Shown here piece after piece: positions 6,567 to 13,684 of a stretch of DNA of 21,403 nucleotides. Position numbers and translations under genes: made by a program. The notes beneath the pieces are model-generated. The model was not told the origin of the DNA. It worked only from the letters and a program-made list of their open reading frames with translations, and searched no databases. Every line of letters starts with the position of its first letter. Within the stretch, counting starts at the first letter, position 1. Source of the stretch: CAZYXZ01 sp964651395. Its GTDB lineage: Bacteria > Actinomycetota > Actinomycetes > BP-191. The DNA is taken from positions 1 through 21,403 of the forward strand of contig CAZYXZ010000061.1 of NCBI GenBank assembly GCA_964651395.1. Reading direction: 5' to 3'.

Positions 6567-8789
6567 ATGGGGGCACTTCAGCCACACAGCACCACCGCGA
6601 CCGTGGACGGTCGCACCATCACGTTCTCGACCGGCCGGCTGGCCAAGCAGGCCGGCGGCGCCGTCACCGTGCAGCTCGGCGACACCGTCGTCCTGTCCGC
6701 CACGACGGCCGCAGCCAAGCCGCGTGACGCGGTCGACTTCTTCCCGCTGACCGTCGACGTCGAAGAGCGCATGTACGCCGCCGGCAAGATCCCCGGCGGG
6801 TTCTTCCGTCGTGAGGGCAAGGCGAGCGAGGACGCCACCCTGACCTGCCGGCTCACGGACCGCCCGCTGCGCCCCTGTTTCCCGAAGGGGTTCCGCAACG
6901 AGGTGCACGTGGTCATGACCGTGCTGTCCATCGACGACGCGAACCCGTACGACGTCCTTGCCATCAACGCGGCGAGCGCGTCGACGACGCTGGCCGGCCT
7001 GCCTTTCACCGGTCCGGTCGGCGCGACGCGCGTCTGCCACGTCGACGGCGCATGGATCAACTTCCCGACGTGGGAGGAGAGCGAGCGCTCGACGTTCGAC
7101 ATGGTCGTCGCCGGCCGTCTGCTCGACGACGGCGACGTCGCGATCATGATGGTCGAGGCGGAGGCCACGAAGGCCACCGTCGGGCTCATCGCCGACGGCG
7201 GCGTGAAGCCGGACGAGGCCGTCGTCGCCTCCGGGCTCGAGGCCGCGAAGGCTGCCATCAAGGCCTCCTGCGAGGCGCAGGCGGAGCTCGCGAAGATCGC
7301 GGCGAAGCCGACGGCCGAGTACCCGGTCTTCCCGGAGTACGGCGAGGACGTCCTCGACGCCGTGACCGGCGCCGTGAAGACCGAGCTGGCCGCCGCGCTG
7401 ACCATCGCCGGCAAGCAGGAGCGCGAGCTCGAGCTGGACCGGGTCAAGGACCTCGCGAAGGAGAAGCTCGCGGGCGAGTTCGAGGGTCGCGAGAAGGAGA
7501 TCGGCGCGGCGTACCGCTCGCTGACCAAGAAGCTCGTGCGCCAGCGCATCGTCACCGAGAAGGTGCGCATCGACGGCCGCGGTCTCACGGACATCCGTGA
7601 GCTGCACGCCGACGTCGACGTCCTGCCGCGCGTCCACGGCTCCGGCCTGTTCGAGCGGGGCGAGACGCAGATCCTCAACGTCGCGACCCTGGCGATGCTG
7701 CGGCTCGAGCAGATGATCGACTCGCTCAACCCCGAGACCCGCAAGCGCTACATGCACCACTACAACTTCCCGCCGTACTCCACCGGCGAGACCGGCTTCA
7801 TGCGCGGCCCGAAGCGCCGCGAGATCGGCCACGGCGCGCTGGCGGAGCGGGCGCTGTTGCCCGTGCTGCCGAGCAAGGAGACCTTCCCCTACGCGATCCG
7901 GACCGTCTCCGAGGCGATCAGCTCCAACGGGTCGACGTCCATGGGTTCGGTCTGCGCGTCCACGCTGTCGCTGCTGGCCGCGGGTGTCCCGCTGCACGCA
8001 CCCGTCGCGGGCATCGCCATGGGCCTGGTCTACGAGAACGGCGAGTACGGCGTACTCACCGACATCCTCGGGGCCGAGGACGCCTACGGCGACATGGACT
8101 TCAAGGTCGCCGGCACGCGTGACTTCGTCACGGCGCTCCAGCTCGACACCAAGCTGGACGGCATCCCCGCGTCGGTGCTCGCGTCCGCGCTGAACCAGGC
8201 GTACGACGCCCGCCAGCTGATCCTCGACGTCATGAACGAGACCATCGACGGCCCTGCCGAGATGAGCCCGTTCGCGCCGCGGATCATCGTGGAGAAGATC
8301 CCGATCGACAAGATCGGCGAGGTGATCGGGCCCAAGGGCAAGGTCATCAACCAGATCCAGGCCGACACGGGCGCCGACCTCACCATCGAGGACGACGGCA
8401 CCATCTACATCGGCGCGACCGACGGGCTCAAGGCCGACGCCGCGCTCAAGGCCATCCGCGCCATCGTCTCCCCGACGATGCCGGTGGTCGGCGAGCGCTT
8501 CCTCGGCACGGTCGTCAAGACCACGCCGTTCGGCGCCTTCGTCTCGCTGCTCCCCGGTCGCGACGGGCTGGTGCACATCTCCAAGCTCGGCGGCGGCAAG
8601 CGGATCAACAAGGTCGAGGACGTCGTGAACGTCGGCGACAAGCTGCAGGTCGAGATCGCCGAGATCGACCCACGCGGCAAGATCAGCCTGGTCCCGGTCA
8701 AGGCCGGCGACGCGGCGCCTGCAGGCGACGCAGCCGCACCCGCGGCCGCAGACAGTGCGGCAACCCCGGCCGAAGCAGCCACCGAGTAG
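6567..8789 (+). CDS. pnp: Polynucleotide phosphorylase
   Basis: The 740-residue product is a full-length PNPase, the phosphorolytic 3'-5' exoribonuclease that also makes heteropolymeric tails in actinobacteria. Domains in order: first RNase PH core (about 10-150, with FFPLTVDVEERMYAAGKIPGGFFRREGK), an all-alpha linker (about 250-330), and the second, catalytic RNase PH core with SGLFERGETQ, TSMGSVCAS and LGAEDAYGDMDFKVAGT (metal-binding D505 and D511). A KH domain (EVIGPKGKVINQIQ) and S1 domain (GTVVKTTPFGAFVSLLPGRDGLVHIS) follow, then an Ala-rich tail. ATG 6567 follows AGGAGG (6553-6558) with ideal spacing. An upstream in-frame extension to 6441 is non-homologous leader sequence. The stop shares one base with the next start, so the peptidase gene is coupled. 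Confidence 0.98.
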   Translation: MGALQPHSTTATVDGRTITFSTGRLAKQAGGAVTVQLGDTVVLSATTAAAKPRDAVDFFPLTVDVEERMYAAGKIPGGFFRREGKASEDATLTCRLTDRPLRPCFPKGFRNEVHVVMTVLSIDDANPYDVLAINAASASTTLAGLPFTGPVGATRVCHVDGAWINFPTWEESERSTFDMVVAGRLLDDGDVAIMMVEAEATKATVGLIADGGVKPDEAVVASGLEAAKAAIKASCEAQAELAKIAAKPTAEYPVFPEYGEDVLDAVTGAVKTELAAALTIAGKQERELELDRVKDLAKEKLAGEFEGREKEIGAAYRSLTKKLVRQRIVTEKVRIDGRGLTDIRELHADVDVLPRVHGSGLFERGETQILNVATLAMLRLEQMIDSLNPETRKRYMHHYNFPPYSTGETGFMRGPKRREIGHGALAERALLPVLPSKETFPYAIRTVSEAISSNGSTSMGSVCASTLSLLAAGVPLHAPVAGIAMGLVYENGEYGVLTDILGAEDAYGDMDFKVAGTRDFVTALQLDTKLDGIPASVLASALNQAYDARQLILDVMNETIDGPAEMSPFAPRIIVEKIPIDKIGEVIGPKGKVINQIQADTGADLTIEDDGTIYIGATDGLKADAALKAIRAIVSPTMPVVGERFLGTVVKTTPFGAFVSLLPGRDGLVHISKLGGGKRINKVEDVVNVGDKLQVEIAEIDPRGKISLVPVKAGDAAPAGDAAAPAAADSAATPAEAATE

Positions 8790-10060
8790 TGATCCGCCAG
8801 ACGGTCCTCCGTGGCGGCCTTCGGGTCGTCACGGAGGAGATGCCGAACGTCCGGTCCGTCGCGTTCGGCATCTGGGTCGGTGTCGGCTCGCGGGACGAGT
8901 CACCGGCGCTCGCCGGCGCGTCGCACTTCCTCGAGCATCTGCTGTTCAAGGGCACGAAGCGCCGCGGCGCGCTCGAGATCGCCGCGGTGATGGACGCGGT
9001 CGGTGGCGAGATGAACGCGTTCACCGCCAAGGAGTACACGTGCTACTACGCACGCGTCCTCGACACCGACCTGCCGCTCGCGGTCGACGTGGTGAGCGAC
9101 ATGGTCACCGCTTCTCTGATCTCAAGTCACGATGTCGAGAGCGAGCGCGGCGTGATCCTCGAAGAGATCGCGATGCACGACGACGCGCCGGACGACGCCG
9201 TCCACGACACGTTCGCGGCGCGGCTCTTCGGGTCCCACCCGTTGGGTCGCCCGGTGCTCGGCAGCGTCGACACCATCTCCGCGGTCAGCCGCTCGTCGGT
9301 GCACGGCTACTGGCGTCGGCGCTACCAGCCCAGCCGCATGGTGGTTGCGGCGGCCGGCAACCTCGACCACGACAAGGTCGTGCGCCTGGTCAGGAAGGCG
9401 TTCGCCCCGACCGGGCTGCTCGACGACGCCGGCGTGCAGCCCGAGGGTCCGCGCGGCGGCAGGTCCGGCGTACAGACACTCGGCGGTGTCGACGTGCTGC
9501 GCCGGCCGACCGAGCAGGCGAACCTGGTGCTCGGCACGAGCGGTCTCGCGCGGGACGACGAGCGGCGCTACGCGCTCGCCGTCCTCAACAACGCCCTCGG
9601 TGGCGGCATGTCGTCACGGCTGTTCCAGGAGGTGCGCGAGAAGCGCGGCCTCGCCTACTCGGTCTACAGCTACCACTCGCAGTACGCCGACACCGGGCTC
9701 TTCGGCGTCTACGCCGGCTGCGCTCCCGGCAAGGTGGACGAGGTGCTCGCGCTGTGCCGTGAGCAGCTCGACAGCGTGGCCAACCACGGCGTCACCGGCG
9801 AGGAACTCGCTCGCGGCAAGGGCCAGATCAAGGGATCCTTCGTCCTCGGGCTGGAGGACACGGGGTCGCGCATGAGCCGGATCGGCAAGGGCGAGCTCGT
9901 GCACGGCGAGATCCTCGGCGTGGACGAGTTCCTCGGTCGCATCGACGCTGTCTCGCTTGACGATGTTCGGTCTGTCGCCCGCGACGTGCTCGACGGCACC
10001 TGGGGGTTGGCCGTGATCGGCCCGTTCGACGGCAAGGACTTCTCGGCAGCGGTGGCATGA
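8789..10060 (+). CDS. M16 family zinc metallopeptidase (processing-peptidase-like, PepR type)
   Basis: The 423-residue protein matches M16B peptidases related to mitochondrial processing peptidase beta. The inverted zinc motif is HFLEH (H46, E49, H50), and the third ligand is probably E126 in VILEEIAMHDD, at the family spacing of 76 residues. The C-terminal half has the inactive-domain motif RLFQEVREKRGLAYSVYSYHSQYADTGLFGVYAG, used for substrate binding. No signal peptide is visible, so it is probably cytoplasmic. It begins at GTG 8789, whose first base is the last base of the pnp stop, and ends overlapping the dapB ATG. The pnp-peptidase-dapB order is shared with many actinobacteria (M. tuberculosis gpsI-pepR). 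The physiological substrate is unknown. Confidence 0.94.
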   Translation: MIRQTVLRGGLRVVTEEMPNVRSVAFGIWVGVGSRDESPALAGASHFLEHLLFKGTKRRGALEIAAVMDAVGGEMNAFTAKEYTCYYARVLDTDLPLAVDVVSDMVTASLISSHDVESERGVILEEIAMHDDAPDDAVHDTFAARLFGSHPLGRPVLGSVDTISAVSRSSVHGYWRRRYQPSRMVVAAAGNLDHDKVVRLVRKAFAPTGLLDDAGVQPEGPRGGRSGVQTLGGVDVLRRPTEQANLVLGTSGLARDDERRYALAVLNNALGGGMSSRLFQEVREKRGLAYSVYSYHSQYADTGLFGVYAGCAPGKVDEVLALCREQLDSVANHGVTGEELARGKGQIKGSFVLGLEDTGSRMSRIGKGELVHGEILGVDEFLGRIDAVSLDDVRSVARDVLDGTWGLAVIGPFDGKDFSAAVA

Positions 10061-10785
10061 CGAAGGTTGGCGTGCTCGGCGTACGCGGCCGCATGGGCGC
10101 GACGGTCGCCGACGCGGTCAACGCCGCCGACGACCTTGAGCTCGTCGCCGGTGTCGACCTCGATGACGACCGCGAGCCGTTGCGCGCTGCGGAAGTCGCT
10201 GTCGACTTCACGCACCCCGATGCCGTCATGGGCAACCTCGAGTGGTGCATCGGCGCCGGCTTGCACTGCGTCGTCGGCACGACCGGCTTCACGCCGGACA
10301 GGCTCGCGCTGCTCGAGTCCTGGCTCGCCGCGGCTCCGGGCGTCGGTGTCGTCGTCGCGCCGAACTTCGGCCTCGCCGCGGTGCTGATGATGCAGTTCGC
10401 CGCGCAGGCCGCGCCGTACTTCGACTCGGTCGAGATCGTCGAGCTGCACCACCCCAACAAGGCCGACGCGCCGAGCGGCACGGCCCGGCGTACGGCGGAG
10501 CTGATCGGCGAGGCACGCGGTTCGAAGACCAACCCGGACGCCACCAGCGACGCGCTCGACGGGGCGCGCGGCGCGCTCGTGGCCGGCGTACCGGTGCACT
10601 CGGTGCGGGTCGCCGGGCTCGTGGCGCACCAGGAGGTGCTGCTCGGCGGCTCCGGCGAGACGCTGACCATCCGCCACGACTCCTACGACCGCGCGTCGTT
10701 CATGCCCGGTGTCCTGCTCGCCGTCCGCAACGTCGCCACCCGCCCCGGCCTCACCGTCGGCCTGGAACACCTCCTAGACCTCTAG
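10057..10785 (+). CDS. dapB: 4-hydroxy-tetrahydrodipicolinate reductase
   Basis: DapB reduces the DapA product to tetrahydrodipicolinate using NAD(P)H, on the path to diaminopimelate for peptidoglycan and lysine. The 242-residue product carries the Rossmann motif GVRGRMG (8-14), VVGTTGF (72-78), the catalytic segment ELHHPNKADAPSGTA (129-143; H131, H132 and K135) and the C-terminal DSYDRASFMPGVLLAVR. The usual APNFAIGAVLMM stretch reads APNFGLAAVLMM here, a mild variation. ATG 10057 overlaps the peptidase stop as ATGA. The gene closes the operon and is followed at once by a perfect 20-bp hairpin. Its pathway partner dapA lies about 3 kb further on, in a separate unit. Confidence 0.97.
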   Translation: MTKVGVLGVRGRMGATVADAVNAADDLELVAGVDLDDDREPLRAAEVAVDFTHPDAVMGNLEWCIGAGLHCVVGTTGFTPDRLALLESWLAAAPGVGVVVAPNFGLAAVLMMQFAAQAAPYFDSVEIVELHHPNKADAPSGTARRTAELIGEARGSKTNPDATSDALDGARGALVAGVPVHSVRVAGLVAHQEVLLGGSGETLTIRHDSYDRASFMPGVLLAVRNVATRPGLTVGLEHLLDL

Positions 10786-10789
10786 CCCG

Positions 10790-10832
10790 TTGAGATGAGC
10801 GTTTCAGCCGCAGGCTGAAACGCTCATCTCAA
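10790..10832. terminator. Perfect 20-bp hairpin between convergent genes (bidirectional terminator)
   Basis: Arms at 10790-10809 (beginning TTGAGATGAGCG) and 10813-10832 are exact reverse complements, with a three-base GCA loop. The hairpin begins four bases after the dapB stop. Its right arm contains the stop codon of the minus-strand DUF2461 gene (10829-10831), so it serves both convergent units. There are short A/T ends but no long U-tract. The symmetry is visible directly; termination is inferred. Confidence 0.85.
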
Positions 10833-11491
10833 AGGTGTCGGCGTTGCTCTTGCGCTGGAGGGCCGACCTGCTTGGCGATCCACTCGTTCAGGGGGCGCGC
10901 GGCGCGCCACGTGTCGCGGACCCGGTCGAGCGCCTCCTCGGTGTGCAGCCACTTCTGGACCGGCCACTGGTTCATCACGACGAGCCACTTCTGCCGCAGC
11001 AGCTCGATGCGCGGGTGGTCGGTGGTGTAGCCGCGCGGCGCGGTCTTGACCGTCTCGCCCTGCAGCTCGAGGCCCTGGTCCGTGATGCTCGCGATCAGCC
11101 TCTCCAGCTCCGGCCCGCGCTTGCCGTCGTCGATCAGCGAGCGCAGCCTGGCCAGCTGGTCGGGCGCGGGGGAGTGCAGGCCGCCGCCTGTTTCCAATCC
11201 GTGCGCCGAGACGCTGACGTAGTACGCCGGCGTACCGAAACCGCCGATCGCGGCCGCGATGTTCGTCTTGTACGCCGCCTTGTTGGCCGAGAAGCGGGTG
11301 TCGCGGAACGGACGGAAGATCGAGGCCTCACCGAACTCCGGCTCCAGCGCGTCGACCAGCGCGAGCATCGGGGCCCGCACCGCGGCGTCGTACACCGCCT
11401 TGTTGGCGGTCCAGTAGGTCTTGCTGTTGTCCTTCTCCAGGCCCTTGTAGAAGTCGATCGCGGCCTTCGGCCAGCCCGTGAACGCGGCCAT
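10829..11491 (-). CDS. DUF2461 family protein
   Basis: The 220-residue product matches DUF2461 (TIGR02453-like), found widely in bacteria and fungi with no established biochemical role. Visible family features are the start FTGWPKAAIDFYKGLEKDNSKTYWTANKAVYD, the conserved RPFRDTRFSANKAAYKTNIAA core (59-80), YYVSVSAHGLETGGGLHSPAPDQLARLR (90-117) and a C-terminal basic/aromatic helix. ATG 11491 is chosen because it gives the family N-terminus; an upstream in-frame extension would overlap the preceding gene. It begins two bases after the stop of the maleylpyruvate-isomerase-fold gene (TGA-GC-ATG), so the two are co-transcribed. The stop lies inside the shared terminator hairpin. No signal or membrane segment is seen. 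Confidence 0.9.
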   Translation of the reverse strand: MAAFTGWPKAAIDFYKGLEKDNSKTYWTANKAVYDAAVRAPMLALVDALEPEFGEASIFRPFRDTRFSANKAAYKTNIAAAIGGFGTPAYYVSVSAHGLETGGGLHSPAPDQLARLRSLIDDGKRGPELERLIASITDQGLELQGETVKTAPRGYTTDHPRIELLRQKWLVVMNQWPVQKWLHTEEALDRVRDTWRAARPLNEWIAKQVGPPAQEQRRHL

Positions 11492-11493
11492 GC

Positions 11494-12048
11494 TCAGTCG
11501 CGGTTGCCGACGATGGAGCCCCACACGTCGTCCGCGTTGCGTTCGCCGGCCTCCCACGCGCCGAGCCGCGAGTAGCCGGCGTCGAGCGCGTCCACCACGT
11601 CCTTGCCCGGCTGGTAGCGCGCTCCGGCGGCGACCGCGATGTCGTCGTGATGGATGGCCAGGTCGGCCAGCCCGAACAGCAGCTGCAGGCCCACGGGGAT
11701 CGGTCCGCGCTGGTGGGGCATGATCTCGTCCGGGTCGCCGACCATCCCGAGGAACCGCTCCGCCTGGTCGGCCAGGTGGATGTCCGCGTCACCGCCGAAG
11801 GCGGCCACCGCGCGCAGGTTCTCCGCGTCCAGCTCGTCGCTTGCGAACGGCGGCGTCATGTCGCCCGTACGGCCCTGCTCGAGCATGTCGGCGAACCGCT
11901 CGAAGGTGACGCCGAGGTGCACCGTCACGTCGCGCACCGTCCACGGCGCGCATCTGGTCGGCAGGTCGGGGTCGGTCCGGCTCGCCGCCTCGAGGTAGAG
12001 CATCAGCTCGCGCTGGATCAGCGGGGAAGTGTCGTCCCAGTCGCCCAT
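11494..12048 (-). CDS. Maleylpyruvate isomerase N-terminal / DinB-fold family protein
   Basis: The 184-residue protein resembles the mycothiol-dependent maleylpyruvate isomerase N-terminal (DinB-like four-helix) family, common in actinobacteria. The typical helix-1/2 signature is seen: PTRCAPWTVRDVTVHLGVTFERFADML (30-56), with H44 as a probable metal ligand. A second His cluster, LADLAIHHDDIAVA (128-140), could complete the site. The usual C-terminal SCP2-like extension is absent. Many members act in mycothiol-linked detoxification or have unknown substrates, so a specific reaction cannot be given. It starts at ATG 12048, 24 bases after the upstream minus-strand gene. A possible -10 (TATGGT, plus-strand 12055-12060) six bases before the ATG hints at a leaderless start. 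Confidence 0.82.
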   Translation of the reverse strand: MGDWDDTSPLIQRELMLYLEAASRTDPDLPTRCAPWTVRDVTVHLGVTFERFADMLEQGRTGDMTPPFASDELDAENLRAVAAFGGDADIHLADQAERFLGMVGDPDEIMPHQRGPIPVGLQLLFGLADLAIHHDDIAVAAGARYQPGKDVVDALDAGYSRLGAWEAGERNADDVWGSIVGNRD

Positions 12049-12072
12049 GCGGCGACCATAAACCCGCTCGGC

Positions 12073-12671
12073 TCAGGCGGGGAGCTTCGCGTACTGGTCG
12101 CGGGCCGTGGCCTCCAGGCGGGACACCTGCGCTTCGCTCGGCGTAGCCCTGGTCAGGAGTGTCAGCCGCACGCTGACCTTGCCCTTCGCGAACTGGATGA
12201 ACGACGTCCAGGCGCCGCCCTGCACGGCGGGCGGGCGCACGCGCATCTGGGCGCTGCCCNNNNNNNNNNCGCGCCGGGGACAGGTCGCGGCGAGGGCGTC
12301 TCGGCCGGTGGGCGTACCGACAGGGTGGCCAGGTCCGAGGAGGTGTGCTCCCGGACGTCCACCACCATCACCTCGCCGGGGAGCTCGCCGTACCACTTCG
12401 CGTAGCCGCGGACGAAGCCCATCTGCTCCAGGGTGGCCTTGGGCACCCCGTCGATCTCGGCCGCCTTGTCGAGGGTGAGCTCGCCGGTGCGGGCCAGGAT
12501 CCGGGGGTCGGTGACCGGGGTCATCCCCTCCGGCTTGGCGGAGAGGGCCACCAGGTCGAGCCGGGTGGCCGCGGTCTTGGCGTCACGCACCCCGAACCAG
12601 TACGCCGCCCCGCCGCCCCCCGCGAGCAGAACGACCAGCAGCACGAGCAGAGTCCGGCCCCGAGTCGTCAC
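12073..12671 (-). CDS. Membrane-anchored protein of unknown function, interrupted by an assembly gap
   Basis: A minus-strand gene starts at GTG 12671 and reads through residue ~133 to the N run at 12260-12269; the frame that continues beyond the gap ends at TGA 12073. The two halves are in different frames, as expected if ten Ns stand for an unknown length. The N-terminus (TTRGRTLLVLLVVLLAGGGGAAYWFGV) is a single hydrophobic anchor or uncleaved signal without a lipobox Cys. The outside part has QMGFVRGYAKWYGELPGEVMVVDVREHTSSDLATL, then VPGA before the gap, and SAQMRVRPP, FIQFAKGKVSVRLTLLTR and a Gln/Leu-rich C-terminus after it. This resembles actinobacterial secreted or anchored hypothetical proteins; no function is assigned. 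It is probably one intact gene, not a pseudogene. Confidence 0.75.
12260..12269. other. Assembly gap (10 N)
   Basis: Ten undetermined bases interrupt the minus-strand anchored-protein gene. The peptide on either side (...VPGA | GSAQMRV...) looks as if only a few residues may be missing, and the frame changes across it, so the true length is not a multiple of three away from ten. No duplicated flanking sequence is seen here, unlike at the second gap. Confidence 0.95.
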
Positions 12672-12677
12672 GTCGCG

Positions 12678-12683
12678 ACCCTA
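12678..12683 (-). promoter_or_regulatory. Possible leaderless -10 for the anchored-protein gene
   Basis: On the minus strand TAGGGT (plus-strand ACCCTA) sits six bases before the GTG start at 12671. This spacing would put the transcription start at or next to the start codon. No matching -35 is evident; the site where one would fall overlaps the long palindrome at 12696-12771. Confidence 0.35.
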
Positions 12684-12695
12684 TTCGCGCCAATT

Positions 12696-12771
12696 CCCGA
12701 TCTTGGTGTCTCGGTGTACGCGACACGCCGACCACGGCCGCTGCGCCGTACATCCGAACACCAAGATCAGG
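12696..12771. repeat. 76-base imperfect palindrome in a divergent spacer
   Basis: The outer arms contain GATCTTGGTGT (12699-12709) and its exact complement ACACCAAGATC (12758-12768). Inward, CGG and TGTACG on the left match CCG and CGTACA on the right with single-base bulges, giving roughly 24 paired positions. The outer flank adds CC/GG with one mismatch. It lies between the divergent starts of the anchored-protein gene and thyX, so it is not an end-of-gene terminator. It could be a REP-like mobile palindrome or a regulatory element. The rest of the 232-base spacer holds only weak promoter-like matches (TAGAGT at 12827-12832). Confidence 0.7.
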
Positions 12772-12903
12772 AAAAAAGCGGGCCGGAGCGGGCGGGTCGT
12801 TGTCGGGCGACGGGACGACCGGCTCGTAGAGTGACTCCTTCTGCTCGCCCTTCCCCGGGGTTCCCTCCCGCGAGCCAGGTTGTTGGTACGCGATGGAGGA
12901 AGC

Positions 12904-13629
12904 GTGGACACGCCCGAGCCGACGTTCCGGTCTGACGTCACCGTCGAGCTGGTGAAAGCGAGTGCCCAGGACTCCGATGTGATCTGGGCCGCCAGGGTCT
13001 CGACGGTCGGAGAGCAGTCAATCGAGGCAGTCGGCCAGGACGCGAGCACCAGTGCCGGGCTGATTCGCTACTTGATGCGTGATCGGCACGGCTCGCCCTA
13101 CGAACACAATTCGATGACGTTTCTCATTTCGGCGCCGATCTTTGTATTCCGTGAATTTCACCGTCACAGAGTTGGCTGGAGTTACAACGAATCCTCCGGC
13201 AGATATAGGGAATTGGAGCCGGTGTTCTATGTGCCGGCCAAGGATCGAAAGCTCGTCCAGCAGGGCAAGCCGGGTTCCTATGACTTCGTCGACGGCACCG
13301 ACGAGCAGTTCGACCTCGTGGTCGAGCAGACGAAGCAGTCCTGTCTCGCTGCGTATGACGCGTACCAGAGGATGCTCGCGGCGGGGATCGCGCGGGAGGT
13401 CGCGCGCGGCGTCCTGCCGGTAGCGACCTACTCGTCCATGTATGCGACCTGCAACGCCCGGTCGCTGATGGCGTTCCTGAGCCTGCGCACGAAGCGCGAG
13501 GACTCCACGTTCCCCTCGTTCCCGCAGCGCGAGATCGAGATGGTCGCGGAGAAGATGGAAGCGGAATGGGCGATGCTCATGCCGATCACCTACGAGGCGT
13601 TCAACGCCTCCGGTCGGGTCAGTCCCTGA
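12904..13629 (+). CDS. thyX: FAD-dependent thymidylate synthase
   Basis: ThyX methylates dUMP to dTMP using methylenetetrahydrofolate, NADPH and FAD. The product from GTG 12904 is 241 residues, a normal length. The defining motif RHRX7S is seen as RHRVGWSYNES (87-97), flanked by SPYEHNSMTFLISAPIFVFREFH and SGRYRELEPVFYVP. Downstream are GIAREVARGVLPVATYSSMYATCNARSLMAFLSLR and PSFPQREIEMVAEKMEAEWA. The start follows GGAGGA (12895-12900); in-frame TTG codons at 12880 and 12883 are less likely. The stretch 13081-13260 is about 53% GC by hand count, with AGA/AGG/TAT/TTT codons unlike its neighbours. It precedes dapA, the usual thyX-dapA-rnj order. Confidence 0.97.
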   Translation: MDTPEPTFRSDVTVELVKASAQDSDVIWAARVSTVGEQSIEAVGQDASTSAGLIRYLMRDRHGSPYEHNSMTFLISAPIFVFREFHRHRVGWSYNESSGRYRELEPVFYVPAKDRKLVQQGKPGSYDFVDGTDEQFDLVVEQTKQSCLAAYDAYQRMLAAGIAREVARGVLPVATYSSMYATCNARSLMAFLSLRTKREDSTFPSFPQREIEMVAEKMEAEWAMLMPITYEAFNASGRVSP

Positions 13630-13648
13630 CGAATCGGCGCAATGGCGT

Positions 13649-13677
13649 TTGTGACGCTCCGGCGCGCGGTCTAGCGT
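13649..13677 (+). promoter_or_regulatory. Probable dapA promoter, leaderless transcript
   Basis: TTGTGA (13649-13654), a 17-base spacer and TAGCGT (13672-13677) match a housekeeping -35/-10 pair. The -10 ends seven bases before ATG 13685, so transcription would start on or beside the start codon. No Shine-Dalgarno sequence precedes the ATG, which agrees with leaderless translation. Confidence 0.6.
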
Positions 13678-13684
13678 GACCGCC

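Noticed and set aside
6372..8576. A 734-codon antisense open frame opposite pnp
   Set aside because: Low-complexity composition and no recognisable motif; pnp on the other strand is unmistakable.
12162..12396. Two separate small minus-strand genes around the first gap
   Set aside because: They overlap in different frames only because the gap is filled with exactly ten Ns; the sense-making parts join into one protein.
12696..12771. Intrinsic terminator
   Set aside because: It lies between two divergent starts, so no transcript is expected to end here, and there is no U-tract on the correct side of either strand.
12800..12832. TTGTCG...TAGAGT as the thyX promoter
   Set aside because: The 21-base spacer is too long for a normal promoter and the match is weak; mentioned only as a possibility.
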